64,000 nucleotides of DNA from an uncultured Flavobacteriaceae bacterium (GTDB taxonomy: Bacteria > Bacteroidota > Bacteroidia > Flavobacteriales > Flavobacteriaceae), in contig CAJWPZ010000002.1 in the NCBI GenBank assembly GCA_913045325.1, positions 1 through 64,000 on the forward strand. The letters are read 5' to 3'. Shown here in pieces: positions 55,141-64,000 of this stretch; the stretch's first letter is position 1, and each line of letters starts with the position of its first letter. Below the pieces are notes generated by a model, which was not told the origin of the DNA, made no database searches, and saw nothing but the letters and a program-made list of their open reading frames with translations. The translations under genes and the position numbers were made by a program.

Positions 55141-56439
55141 ATGAATATTCCATTAGCAGAAAGAATACGGCCAAAGACACTCCAAGACTATCTCAGCCAG
55201 CAACACCTTGTTGGCGAAACTGGAGCTCTCACAAAACAATTACAAAGCGGTATGATACCGTCAATGTTATTTTGGGGGCCTCCTGGTATTGGCAAAACAA
55301 CCTTAGCTACCATTATTGCATCACGCTCAGGAAGGCCTTTCTACCAATTAAGCGCCATTGATAGTGGAGTAGCTGCCGTAAGAGAGATTATTGAAAAAGC
55401 AAAAAAATCTGACGGGTTGTTTACCACAAAAAACCCAATACTTTTTATAGATGAAATTCATCGCTTTAGTAAATCTCAACAAGACTCTTTACTTAGTGCT
55501 GTAGAAAAAGGATTAGTAACCCTTATTGGTGCCACCACAGAAAACCCAAGTTTTGAGGTGATACCTGCCCTACTCTCCAGATGCCAGGTGTATGTGTTAA
55601 AGTCTTTTTCTAAAAAAGATCTTGAAGACCTATTAAAACGAGCCATTGCCATAGATACTGTATTAGTAAAATATGATATTGTGTTGCAAGAAACACAGGC
55701 CATTTTAAGACTATCTGGAGGCGACGCAAGAAAACTACTCAATATTCTAGAATTGGTGGTGATTTCTGAAATATCTGAGGTGCTAAGTGATGAAAAACAA
55801 AAGGTTGTTATCACCAATAAAATGGTACAGCATAAGGTGCAGAAAAACACAGTTTTGTATGATAAAACTGGAGACCAACACTATGATATTGTTTCGGCAT
55901 TTATTAAATCAATACGCGGTAGTGATCCAAATGCTGCTGTCTACTGGCTGGCTAGAATGATTGAGGGAGGCGAGGATATAAAATTTATTGCCAGAAGACT
56001 GGTGATTCTTGCAAGTGAAGATATTGGAAATGCAAACCCAAATGCTCTTTTACTTGCTAACGCAACATTTCAATCTGTAACCTCAATTGGTTTTCCAGAG
56101 TCTCGTATTATTTTGAGCCAATGTGTTATATACCTGGCAAGCTCTGCAAAGAGTAATGCTAGCTATCTAGCAATTAAAAAAGCACAACAACTCGTTAAGC
56201 AATCCGGTGATTTATCTGTACCCTTTTCTATTAGAAATGCACCCACAAAACTCATGAAAGAGTTAGGGTATGGAGACAACTACGCATATGCTCATGATTA
56301 TGAGAATGCTTTTGTGCCTCACGAGTTTTTACCAAAAGAAATTATTGGCACCTCTTTTTACCAGCCCGGAAACAATGCAAAAGAAAATCAATTAAAGACC
56401 TATTTAAAAAGTCTATGGAAAGATAAATATGACTTTTAA
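55141..56439 (+). CDS. rarA: Replication-associated recombination protein RarA (MgsA/WRNIP1-like)
   Basis: 432 residues, AAA+ clamp-loader-like ATPase acting at stalled replication forks. Walker A is GPPGIGKTT (about 46-54), Walker B LFIDEIHRF, with ATTENPSFEV (sensor) and SRCQVYVL nearby. The C-terminal MgsA-type domain contains HYDIVSAFIKSIRGSDPNAA and YPNEF-like YENAFVPHEFLP. The 3' end overlaps the convergent 56436 gene by four bases. Confidence 0.97.
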   Translation: MNIPLAERIRPKTLQDYLSQQHLVGETGALTKQLQSGMIPSMLFWGPPGIGKTTLATIIASRSGRPFYQLSAIDSGVAAVREIIEKAKKSDGLFTTKNPILFIDEIHRFSKSQQDSLLSAVEKGLVTLIGATTENPSFEVIPALLSRCQVYVLKSFSKKDLEDLLKRAIAIDTVLVKYDIVLQETQAILRLSGGDARKLLNILELVVISEISEVLSDEKQKVVITNKMVQHKVQKNTVLYDKTGDQHYDIVSAFIKSIRGSDPNAAVYWLARMIEGGEDIKFIARRLVILASEDIGNANPNALLLANATFQSVTSIGFPESRIILSQCVIYLASSAKSNASYLAIKKAQQLVKQSGDLSVPFSIRNAPTKLMKELGYGDNYAYAHDYENAFVPHEFLPKEIIGTSFYQPGNNAKENQLKTYLKSLWKDKYDF

Positions 56440-57206
56440 TTCTGAAAGATTAATGTAATGATTACACCAGCTTGATCAACAAGCTTCAAATCATTATTTT
56501 CAAGAAAATAACCCTGGTAATTAGCGTCAAATACCATGCCCCTGTAGCCAGTTTCAGAGTATTGAATAACTCCCTTTAAAATTAGATTTGCCCCAGAAGC
56601 ATCATACACATTATAACCTCCCTCGACTTTCTTTAAAAGATATGCCACTGTATTATAGGTGTAGGCGTTGTATTGATTAACGGGGCCCATACTATCCTTA
56701 GATTGAGCAGTACTATTTGTCGAAGTAACAACTACAGTAGCATCTTTTTGTGTGGCAGCAGAAACCTTTGGCCTTACCGCTACAGCATCCTGTTTTACAT
56801 CAAGCTCATTAAAGCATAAAAAAGCTTTACGCAAAGCATCTTGGTAAGATTTTTTATAGTCTTTTTGTTTGCTAGCACCGGTTTCTCCGCGATATACCTC
56901 ATTGCCTTTGCAATCTTTTAAAACAACCATCATTTTTGTTCTTGTAAATCCAGAAGTAGACTCTACATCTGCCCATAATCCATCACAATTATCTACACTT
57001 GGCAACTCACTAAAATAATAGGTGTTAAAACCATTTTTAGCTAGATAGTATTTAGTCATATCATTTAATTGATATTGATTGGCTTTAGATAAAAATTCAA
57101 ATTTATCTGGAACCACCACAAAACTATAGTCACTCAACCTCTTTTGGGCCAAAGAGAGATTGGAGCATGTTACTATAATAACTAAGGTTAGAAAAAGGTG
57201 TTTCAT
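56436..57206 (-). CDS. Secreted hypothetical protein (256 residues)
   Basis: Signal peptide ends near LSLAQ (about 20). The mature part includes FVVVPDKFEFLSKANQYQLN and YLAKNGFNTYYFSELP, then a Ser/Thr/Lys-rich middle (about 145-180) and a C-terminal beta-rich part. I recognise similar proteins only as uncharacterised in flavobacteria. It is the last gene of a run with the DUF5723 protein (2-base gap) and a lipoprotein, so it likely shares their envelope function. Confidence 0.75.
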   Translation of the reverse strand: MKHLFLTLVIIVTCSNLSLAQKRLSDYSFVVVPDKFEFLSKANQYQLNDMTKYYLAKNGFNTYYFSELPSVDNCDGLWADVESTSGFTRTKMMVVLKDCKGNEVYRGETGASKQKDYKKSYQDALRKAFLCFNELDVKQDAVAVRPKVSAATQKDATVVVTSTNSTAQSKDSMGPVNQYNAYTYNTVAYLLKKVEGGYNVYDASGANLILKGVIQYSETGYRGMVFDANYQGYFLENNDLKLVDQAGVIITLIFQN

Positions 57207-57208
57207 TG

Positions 57209-58621
57209 TTAATTTAATATATAATTTAATCCTACTTGTAAAGATACACTATTTGCTTTGGCAAGATTAGACATCTGCAGGAGGTTATCTGCCGCTAAAA
57301 ATAAATTTACACCTGCTATATTTAAAAACATTCCAGCTCCAATATTTTTGGCAGAATAACTATCTATAGTGTAGGTTGTTTTTATAGAAAGTGTGTTGCC
57401 AAACCTTCTTGTGTAATAAAGTGTACCGGCCAGTTGTAGCCCTCTAGGTCTAAATATGCTATAGTACTGAACCCCTGCCTGAGAAACTCGCTTTTTTTTT
57501 GTGCCATTATTTTTACAATTACAACCTCCATTGTCTCCAACAAATCTCCCAAAATCATAATGCAGTCCAGCATTTATTTTAGTGGGTCGCAGTTGGGTAT
57601 ATCCGGTATTGAGGGTGTCAACAGGAATTTCGCGGGCTATATCATCTTCCAGGTTATCATAATAAGGAATGGCAGGTTCTCCATTTACTAGTTCAGGAAA
57701 AACAAGCGCTATACCCTCTAGAGTATAATCTCCTTTAGCCCTGTAACGTTCTGTGTCTTTGGTATGAAAAATAGCGCCAAGATCAAGCACAGAGGCGGTT
57801 AAAGAAAGCTCGTTGTCAAACTGGTAGGTAATACCGGCGTCTATACCAAGGCCAAGATTACCGCCAAGTAAAGCTCGGCCAAGTAGTTTTTTACTAACTT
57901 GAGACTGCTCTAAACCATCTAATGATATAAACCCAGAGGTGTTTACCTCAACATCCAAATCTGTAACTGTATGCTCATATATATTAGCACTACCCTCTCT
58001 TACAGTTGTTTTAAACGCGCCTTTATTTCTTGTACTACTAACACTTATTAAACTAGAATAGAGTTTTAAGCGCACTCCTGCAGTAAGCTTTTTTGAAACT
58101 TGTTTATTCACCCCAAAATGATATACGGTTAACAAATCAAGGCGAGCACTAATGTCATTAAAATCATACGCTTTCCCAATATAATCTCTATTGCCCTCCC
58201 AAGCCAAAATAGCAAAATCTTTAGGAAAGTAGGCAATGGCATCAAGTTCTTGATATATTCCGCCAGAGAAGTACATAGGCTCAAAACCCTTGGAGAGCCA
58301 ACCAAAGGTTAACACATCTAATTGCTGATTTACAGTGAAAAAGTCTCGAGAAGTTAACCTAGAGATGGTAGTAGTAATTTTAGTATTAATAGCTACACCA
58401 TCATCAGCAAAGACATCAAATACAGAAACTCCAGAAGAGCCAACATTAAAATGAAATCCAGACGCTAAAGGGACACCTGCATGAAATTGACTCGTGACAA
58501 GGCTTCCTGGATTGAGCAGCAGGGTTTGTGGGGTTACCTCCCAATTATACAGTAGTTGTTTATTTTGACAAACAACTACTGATAGCCCAAGGAGTAGATA
58601 AATAATAAGAAACTTTTTCAT
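57209..58621 (-). CDS. DUF5723-family outer-membrane protein
   Basis: 470 residues. Signal peptide MKKFLIIYLLLGLSVVV followed by the family start NWEVTPQTLLLNPGSLV. Alternating beta-strands throughout, with SGVSVFDVFADDG, a mid-region AGVRLKLYSSLISV, and a Cys-containing loop GGCNCKNNGTKKK (about 365-378), suggest a barrel of the FadL/PorV-like type. Function unknown; the family is largely confined to Bacteroidota. Between a lipoprotein gene and the secreted 56436 gene. Confidence 0.85.
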   Translation of the reverse strand: MKKFLIIYLLLGLSVVVCQNKQLLYNWEVTPQTLLLNPGSLVTSQFHAGVPLASGFHFNVGSSGVSVFDVFADDGVAINTKITTTISRLTSRDFFTVNQQLDVLTFGWLSKGFEPMYFSGGIYQELDAIAYFPKDFAILAWEGNRDYIGKAYDFNDISARLDLLTVYHFGVNKQVSKKLTAGVRLKLYSSLISVSSTRNKGAFKTTVREGSANIYEHTVTDLDVEVNTSGFISLDGLEQSQVSKKLLGRALLGGNLGLGIDAGITYQFDNELSLTASVLDLGAIFHTKDTERYRAKGDYTLEGIALVFPELVNGEPAIPYYDNLEDDIAREIPVDTLNTGYTQLRPTKINAGLHYDFGRFVGDNGGCNCKNNGTKKKRVSQAGVQYYSIFRPRGLQLAGTLYYTRRFGNTLSIKTTYTIDSYSAKNIGAGMFLNIAGVNLFLAADNLLQMSNLAKANSVSLQVGLNYILN

Positions 58622-58630
58622 TATATTTTA

Positions 58631-59182
58631 CTATTGCTCTATTTGCAAATAATAGGTGGTCTTAGACTGTAAATTTAAGACACCCGTTAAATCTTGTGAT
58701 GAAGAAGGTATGGTTACAGTAACTAAAACCTTTTTTGCCTTTGTTAGCTCTTTAATTTGAACCTCATCTAAGGATTGCACAAAATAGCTCACTACTGGTG
58801 TATCCTCACTACCAGATGCCACTGTAGTTTGCATAAAATATTTGGAAGTATTTTGTTCATTTAAAAAGTCAAAAGACACATTAAATTCTCTTGAAATACT
58901 GTTTGTAAACTCAAAAAAGAAATCTGCCCTTTTTAGTATATCATTGATATCGCTACCGCCCAGAAAATCTAAATCTGTGGTATCTTGAACAACCAAAATC
59001 TCTGTATTGTTTGCGTAATCATAGAATTTAGAAGCCTCCAAATTAAAATAAATTAGATCAAGTTCGATTTCTGGTGTTACCACTACATCATTGGCTTGAT
59101 CAAAATCTGTACCCTCAAAACAAGAACCGCAAAGTAATATATAGGTAAGTAAAAAAAATAGTTTGTAAATTTTAATCTCCAT
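58631..59182 (-). CDS. Hypothetical lipoprotein (183 residues)
   Basis: Signal peptide with lipobox LLCGSC (Cys 21). The mature part has an acidic beginning (EGTDFDQANDVVVTPEIELDL) and an immunoglobulin-like beta pattern (FFEFTNSISREFNVSFDFLNEQ; VLVTVTIPSS; YYLQIEQ). No family is recognised. Nine bases before the DUF5723 gene; probably a surface or periplasmic partner of that barrel protein. Confidence 0.78.
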   Translation of the reverse strand: MEIKIYKLFFLLTYILLCGSCFEGTDFDQANDVVVTPEIELDLIYFNLEASKFYDYANNTEILVVQDTTDLDFLGGSDINDILKRADFFFEFTNSISREFNVSFDFLNEQNTSKYFMQTTVASGSEDTPVVSYFVQSLDEVQIKELTKAKKVLVTVTIPSSSQDLTGVLNLQSKTTYYLQIEQ

Positions 59183-59312
59183 AAGATCTAGGCTATAATA
59201 AATAAACGTATTTCTGGTAAAAAAAGTCTTTAAAGGCTATAATTTCAAAATCAAAAGAAGTAAAAATACCACTAAAAGAATGTAAGTGTTTTTTTAGTGC
59301 ACATTTGTTATT

Positions 59313-60002
59313 TCACAATAAATCTTTAATCTCTAATAAGTAATCTACAACCTTATATCCTGATTTTGGGATTTCTTTTCTATAATTAAAAAATATAGTA
59401 TCCATCCCAACACCCTCTGCCCCAATGATATCTGCATCAAAGGTGTCACCAATCATCACACAAGATGGAGCAGAAACTCCTGCCTTTGCCAAGGCTGTTG
59501 TAAACACCAAAGGGTTCGGTTTTTTAACACCAACCTCCTCAGAGCTTGTTACGGTAGCAAAAAAAGGAGCTAACTTACTTTTTTCAAGTTTAATAAACTG
59601 TACCTGAGAAAACCCATTGGTTATAATGTGTAATGTGTATTTTTCTTTTAAATATTCTAGTAATTCAAAGGTTCCATCAAACAAATAATTATTATTGGGC
59701 AGCTCCTCGATATACGCATCACTCATACCATCAATGATTTGCATATCATAGGTCACTCCTAGCTTACTAAAGCTATCGATGAGTCTACCTCTGCGTAGTT
59801 GAGTTTTGGTAACACGCTCTTCTCTAAACTCCCGCCAATAGTTGAAATTTATAGGCTCGTATACTTTTAAAAATGAAGCTAGAGGAATGCCAACAGAAAA
59901 TCTCTGAAACACACGCTCAAGGGCTAAGCCAGAGTTTCTGTCAAAATCCCAAAGGGTATGATCTAAATCGAAAAAGATATCAGTTATTGTTGGTTGTATC
60001 AT
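59313..60002 (-). CDS. yjjG: HAD-family nucleotidase, YjjG type
   Basis: 229 residues. HAD motif I FFDLDHTLWDFDRNS (Asp nucleophile), motif II in ITNGFS, motif III Lys in GVKKPNPLVF, motif IV MIGDTFDADIIGAEGVG. It is close to YjjG, which dephosphorylates non-canonical pyrimidine nucleotides such as 5-halogenated dUMP. The 5' end overlaps the 3' end of the upstream deacetylase-like gene by four bases. Confidence 0.92.
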   Translation of the reverse strand: MIQPTITDIFFDLDHTLWDFDRNSGLALERVFQRFSVGIPLASFLKVYEPINFNYWREFREERVTKTQLRRGRLIDSFSKLGVTYDMQIIDGMSDAYIEELPNNNYLFDGTFELLEYLKEKYTLHIITNGFSQVQFIKLEKSKLAPFFATVTSSEEVGVKKPNPLVFTTALAKAGVSAPSCVMIGDTFDADIIGAEGVGMDTIFFNYRKEIPKSGYKVVDYLLEIKDLL

Positions 60003-61285
60003 GAGATTAAAGTTTCAGAAAAAAGGGAACGCCAAAGTTTATTATTAGGATCTGCAGAAAAATCTTTGTTTGAAAACAGCACAGAAAATGTCCCGTTAAC
60101 ACCTTGTACTTTACTAAACATATTAGCAATTTTTAATGCAGTATCCTTAGGGCTTAATTTTAAAAAACCTTGAGTGGTACAAGCAATTGGTTGTATGGCT
60201 AGTGGGGTTATGATTTCATAATCTAAATCATAAAACAAAAAAGGAGTACAGGTTCCTGCCCTAAACCCAGGTTGATTTTCATATACCATTGTGTAATCTT
60301 TCTTTATTTCTAGGGCAACCAGATTTCTGTAAATTTCTGGAAGGCTAATAAGTAAATTACTGTTTTGACTGCTTTGAATTGTTCTATTTATAATATGCTC
60401 AAGAGTTGTTTTTTCGGTTTTTAAAAAATCAGGATTTGTTAATGCTCTTAAAGAGACTAAGAGCCCTACCTCCTTATAATCTGCAACATACTTAATAAGC
60501 ATTTTAAATTTTTGCTTCTGGGTATTAATAGTCTGGTGAAAATCTACCGCTTCTCCCAACAAGAAAAACACAGTAAGTTTCATGCTGCTTTTTTTAGTAA
60601 CATCAACTATCCAGGTATAGCTATTGTAAGGGTCTTTTTGTAGGCCTAAAACAACTTTAGAGCGCAGTATAAACTGTTTTAATCTAAGCCTAAAAAGATC
60701 TGAAGCAAAACCAATAAAAGACCTAAAGATTCCTTTATTTAAAAAAGCATAGGCAACTTGTGCATTAATTAAGCTATGTACTGTTGTTTGTTTTTCTGGA
60801 AATACTAGCTGTGGAAATGTTTGTTGTAACAAAACCTTTAGTTTATAGCTCCAGATATCAATTACTGGGCTATCTAGAAAGTTGTATTTGAAACCCAAAC
60901 TCTCGTTGGCAGAAAACCTTCCTAAATGATCTTTTACATGAGGTAAATACTCTTCATACCTGCTTAGTAAATAGAAGGCGGCCGTAAATATATCAAATGG
61001 GATAGCACTTTTATCGCTTACGGCAAAGAAACATTTGGTTGCTTCCCAATCTCGCACATTAATCTCTACACTTTCAATTCCTTGTTGAGTAAGTAAGCCA
61101 TGACTTTGAAAAAACAGCTCATTACCCAAAGGTTGTTTACCATAAGAAGCTTTTGGACCTTTGTGTGCTAAAAACAAATCAATCTCTGAGGTGAAATCAA
61201 CTTGAATTCCCAGAATACGAGTACATATATGTTTAAAAACATAAGAAATTCTTGGGGTAATTTGTTTGGTAAAAATAAGTAGCAT
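59999..61285 (-). CDS. Polysaccharide-deacetylase-family protein (DUF7033 type) with altered active site
   Basis: 428 residues from the ATG at 61285 (MLLIFTKQITPRISYVF); a start eight codons earlier is possible. The N-terminal DUF7033-like region (SAIPFDIFTAAFYLLSRYEEYL, DSPVIDIW) and the middle WIVDVTKKSSMKLTVFFLLGE identify the flavobacterial deacetylase family, as does GFRAGTCTPFLFYDL (about 341-355). The positions that normally hold FDID, GIHPSY, SRQHFLKL and WHN read INAQ, GLLVSL, SSQNSNLL and LFSN. This suggests loss of metal binding and catalysis. Between the histidine kinase and yjjG genes. Confidence 0.75.
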   Translation of the reverse strand: MLLIFTKQITPRISYVFKHICTRILGIQVDFTSEIDLFLAHKGPKASYGKQPLGNELFFQSHGLLTQQGIESVEINVRDWEATKCFFAVSDKSAIPFDIFTAAFYLLSRYEEYLPHVKDHLGRFSANESLGFKYNFLDSPVIDIWSYKLKVLLQQTFPQLVFPEKQTTVHSLINAQVAYAFLNKGIFRSFIGFASDLFRLRLKQFILRSKVVLGLQKDPYNSYTWIVDVTKKSSMKLTVFFLLGEAVDFHQTINTQKQKFKMLIKYVADYKEVGLLVSLRALTNPDFLKTEKTTLEHIINRTIQSSQNSNLLISLPEIYRNLVALEIKKDYTMVYENQPGFRAGTCTPFLFYDLDYEIITPLAIQPIACTTQGFLKLSPKDTALKIANMFSKVQGVNGTFSVLFSNKDFSADPNNKLWRSLFSETLIS

Positions 61286-61357
61286 ATAGAAATATAACCT
61301 AAAAGGCACAGCAGTATTTGTACCCTATACAATTCAAATATAGGATAATTTGGTTTG

Positions 61358-62518
61358 TTATTTTTTGATTTTAAAATAAAAGGTACTCCCCTCTCCAAAT
61401 TCAGATTCTACCCATATAGTACCCTCATGAAGTTTAACTATTTTTTCTGCATGAGCAAGACCAACTCCGCTTCCTTCTTGCTTTTGCTGGGTAGGCACAC
61501 GGGAGAAAATAGTAAAGAGATCTTCTATGTCCTCCTGCTTGATTCCAATACCATTATCTGTTACAGAAAAAATCCAAAAATCTTCTTCTTCGTTAACTGC
61601 AATATTAATAATGGGGGCCACCTGTTTTTTGGCATATTTAAGAGCATTACTAAGTAGGTTTTGAAACAATAAACGCAATTCTACCTTATAGCCCTTTATT
61701 TTAGGTAATTTTTCAGAAATAATAGTTGCATTGGTTTCTTGAATTCTCTTTTTAAGATCATACTTAGCTACCTCAAGCTGCTCTTGCACATCCACCTTTG
61801 TTATTTTTAAATCTCTACCAATACGGCTATGTTCTAACAAGCCTTTGATTTGCTGGGCCATTCTTCCAGAGGCTTCATGGATATACCCAATATATTCTTT
61901 ACCCTTTGGAGAAAGTTCATCAGTAAATTTCTGCATCAAAAAATCACTGCTAAATCTAATAGTAGCAAGAGGTTCTTGCAAGTCATGAGAACAAATAGAA
62001 ACAAACTGCTCAAGGTCCTTATTAACTCTTTCTAAATCCTCCTTTTTATTTTTAGCCTTGCGTTGTGCTTTTTTAATTTCTGAAATATCTACCAGAGTGA
62101 ATATAGATTTTACAACAATACCAGCTTTATTATAAATTGCTCTTGAATTTAAAATTGCCTGAATCCTCTTCCCTTTTTTAGTTTTCAAGGTAACTTCTTC
62201 GCTAGCGATTGCACCTTTACCCAAAAATGCATCTAAAAGTGCTACAATTTTGAGGCTCGATTTTTCTGTAAATATTTTTGACACATGGGTGCCAAGAATT
62301 GCTTTTTTATTTTTGTGCCCAAGGTTAGCCACAAGCATACTATTACAATTAACAATATACCCTGTTAATGGATTTATTGTGGCATGCATAACAGGGTTGT
62401 CATCGTACAGAAAACCAAAATTAGTTTCACTAATTCGTAGCTTTTCTTGCAAGCTAGCAACCTGTTGTTCTAGTTTGGTAATTTGAGATGACTCTTTGCT
62501 TGATGATTCTTTACTCAA
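61358..62518 (-). CDS. PAS-domain sensor histidine kinase, soluble
   Basis: 386 residues without membrane helices. A short N-terminal coiled coil (ITKLEQQVASLQEKL) precedes one PAS domain (about 32-150, NFGFLYDDNPVMHATINPLTGYIVNCN), a helical linker and HisKA with the phosphoacceptor His 178 in CSHDLQEP. The ATPase domain has LLSNALKYAK (N box), VTDNGIGI and GSGVGLAHAEKIVKLHEG (G boxes). It senses a cytoplasmic cue. No response regulator is adjacent, so it is an orphan kinase. It starts 50 bases after mpl ends. Confidence 0.94.
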   Translation of the reverse strand: MSKESSSKESSQITKLEQQVASLQEKLRISETNFGFLYDDNPVMHATINPLTGYIVNCNSMLVANLGHKNKKAILGTHVSKIFTEKSSLKIVALLDAFLGKGAIASEEVTLKTKKGKRIQAILNSRAIYNKAGIVVKSIFTLVDISEIKKAQRKAKNKKEDLERVNKDLEQFVSICSHDLQEPLATIRFSSDFLMQKFTDELSPKGKEYIGYIHEASGRMAQQIKGLLEHSRIGRDLKITKVDVQEQLEVAKYDLKKRIQETNATIISEKLPKIKGYKVELRLLFQNLLSNALKYAKKQVAPIINIAVNEEEDFWIFSVTDNGIGIKQEDIEDLFTIFSRVPTQQKQEGSGVGLAHAEKIVKLHEGTIWVESEFGEGSTFYFKIKK

Positions 62519-62568
62519 TGTATCTTTTGTTAATATGATATACTCCTGTGTGGATACTACATCCGTAA

Positions 62569-63924
62569 TTATTTTAAAATTTCTTTGACTTTTTCAAAAT
62601 CTAAACCACCATAATCACCACTACTCATAAGCAGCAAAGAGGTGTTGTTAAAATCTTGGGCAAACAAATAGTCTTGAAAGGCGGTTGGGTCTGTAAAGAC
62701 CAATAAATCTTCTCTTTGAAAAGCGTTTAAAATTTGAGCGCTAGAAACAGCCTCCAACTTTTTTATTTTTACTGCCTTTGGAGAGTAAAACACGACCGCT
62801 TTATCTGCACCATCTAGGGCGCCTTTATATTCAGAAAGAAATTCTGGATTTAAACTACTGTAAGTATGCAACTCTAAACATGCCAACAAACTACGCTCGG
62901 GATACTGATTTTTAAGGGCCTGGGTGGTTGCCACCACTTTACTTGGCGAATGTGCAAAATCCTTATATGCAATGCTTGTAGGACCTTGTGCAATTTTCTC
63001 TAAGCGCTTGCTTGCTCCTTTAAATGTTGCAATTGCCTGATAAAAATCTTCTTGTTGTACTCCCATGAGTTGGCAAATCCAACGAGCACCCTCTAGGTTA
63101 TTTAAATTATGTTTTCCAAATACTTCGATAGGCATTGCTCCGTCCTGTGTATCTAGAAGTGTATCGCCATTGTCAACACTATACCTAGGAGTTTGGTAGG
63201 GATATTTTTTTATTTGGTTTTGGGTTGCCTCCACTACTTGTTTAACCTCTATATCTTCCTGATTGTATACTATGGCGCCACCATGAGTAATCTGGGAAAG
63301 AAAAATACGGAATTGCTCCACATAGTTGTCAAAGGTTGGAAATACGTTGATGTGATCCCAGGCAATACCACTCAACAAAGCAATATTGGGTTTGTATAAA
63401 TGAAATTTTGGACGTCTATCAATGGCAGAAGACAGATACTCATCTCCTTCTAGGACAATAAAATCATTTTCTTTTGTAAGGTGCACCATGGTATCAAAGC
63501 CCTCTAGTTGTGCTCCTACCATATAATCTACTTGTATATCATGGTAATGCATTACATGCAAAATCATAGAAGTAATGGTTGTTTTACCATGAGATCCTCC
63601 AATAACTACGCGGGTTTTGTTTTTGGATTGCTCATATAAAAACTCTGGATAACTATAAATGGTAAGCCCAAGTTCTTTAGCACGTAGTAATTCTATATTA
63701 TCTAATTTGGCATGCATCCCCAAAATAACAGCATCAATATCTGACGATATTTTATCTTCAAACCAACCGTAATGCTCAGGTAGTAAACCTTTGGCTGCCA
63801 ATCTTGACCTAGAAGGATCAAAAATCTCGTCATCGCTTCCCGTTACGTGTTCTCCTTTGTTATGTAATGCAATGGCTAAATTGTGCATGGCACTACCGCC
63901 AATGGCTATGAAATGGATTCTCAT
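62569..63924 (-). CDS. mpl: Murein peptide ligase (UDP-MurNAc:L-Ala-gamma-D-Glu-meso-DAP ligase)
   Basis: 451 residues of the Mur ligase family. N-terminal Rossmann-like IHFIAIGGSAMHNLAIAL, the P-loop GGSHGKTTITSM (about 109-120), LEGDEYLSSAIDRRPKF (Mpl rather than MurC), and the C-terminal EKVKEILK. It attaches recycled tripeptide to UDP-MurNAc during cell-wall recycling. MurC is the alternative, but the Asp-Glu-Tyr element and the start MRIHFIAIGGSAMH favour Mpl. A TATTTTTG element lies at 63978-63985. Confidence 0.93.
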   Translation of the reverse strand: MRIHFIAIGGSAMHNLAIALHNKGEHVTGSDDEIFDPSRSRLAAKGLLPEHYGWFEDKISSDIDAVILGMHAKLDNIELLRAKELGLTIYSYPEFLYEQSKNKTRVVIGGSHGKTTITSMILHVMHYHDIQVDYMVGAQLEGFDTMVHLTKENDFIVLEGDEYLSSAIDRRPKFHLYKPNIALLSGIAWDHINVFPTFDNYVEQFRIFLSQITHGGAIVYNQEDIEVKQVVEATQNQIKKYPYQTPRYSVDNGDTLLDTQDGAMPIEVFGKHNLNNLEGARWICQLMGVQQEDFYQAIATFKGASKRLEKIAQGPTSIAYKDFAHSPSKVVATTQALKNQYPERSLLACLELHTYSSLNPEFLSEYKGALDGADKAVVFYSPKAVKIKKLEAVSSAQILNAFQREDLLVFTDPTAFQDYLFAQDFNNTSLLLMSSGDYGGLDFEKVKEILK

Positions 63925-63977
63925 CTAAATTAAAAAATTTATATCGTTATCTGTACACAAATGTTACTCACTTACTT

Positions 63978-63985
63978 CAAAAATA
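63978..63985 (-). promoter_or_regulatory. -7 element for mpl
   Basis: TATTTTTG on the minus strand, about 54 bases before the ATG at 63924. The -33 position would lie beyond the window edge. Confidence 0.5.
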
Positions 63986-64000
63986 GAAAGATAACCTTTA

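Overview
The window looks like a chromosomal segment of a member of the Flavobacteriaceae (phylum Bacteroidota). The DNA is AT-rich, promoters follow the Bacteroidota pattern (TTG, about 19 bases, then TAnnTTTG), Shine-Dalgarno sequences are scarce, and several genes are typical of the lineage: a SusC/SusD pair, an ECF sigma/FecR/TonB-receptor set, CtlX, DUF3570, DUF5723 and AcnB. I saw no tRNA or rRNA gene, insertion sequence, prophage or CRISPR array.

Layout. 1-6.4 kb: the 5' end of acnB, a non-coding gap of about 880 bases, then a minus-strand operon of three secreted SurA/PpiC-type folding factors followed by moxR. 6.4-17 kb: housekeeping genes (queE, folD, ffh, argS), small lipoprotein and VOC genes, and an ECF sigma / FecR / STN-bearing TonB receptor set for surface signalling. 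17-24.5 kb: hypothetical genes, an SDR/DUF2867 gene, and an operon of thioredoxin, ApbE, DUF4266 and DUF3570 flanked by two guanidino-group hydrolase-family genes (ctlX and a DDAH/ADI-like gene). 24.6-28.6 kb: gltA, eno and carA. 28.7-45.9 kb: the str-S10-spc-alpha ribosomal superoperon on the minus strand, from rpsL to rplQ, including rpmJ and rpmD. 46.1-53.5 kb: an Omp85-like barrel protein and a SusC/SusD/lipoprotein operon. 53.5-64 kb: rlmB, a rhomboid protease, rarA, and a long minus-strand run (mpl, histidine kinase, a deacetylase-like protein, yjjG, a lipoprotein, a DUF5723 protein and a secreted protein).

How the genes work together. Translation and protein export dominate: all ribosomal proteins of the superoperon, EF-G, IF-1, RNA polymerase alpha, SecY, Ffh, ArgS and RlmB. 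Envelope functions form the second theme: periplasmic folding factors, TonB-dependent uptake, Omp85-like and DUF3570/DUF5723 outer-membrane proteins, and Mpl for murein recycling.

The best candidates for undescribed biology are: (i) the thioredoxin-ApbE-DUF4266-DUF3570 operon, whose small lipoprotein ends in a Gly-rich Cys-Gly-Cys tail and which has no canonical FMN-acceptor motif; (ii) a structured RNA between rpsJ and rplC that ends in a terminator with no promoter after it, which suggests attenuation; (iii) a terminator/promoter/leader that splits the alpha operon before rpsD; and (iv) a deacetylase-family protein in which every catalytic motif appears to have been replaced.
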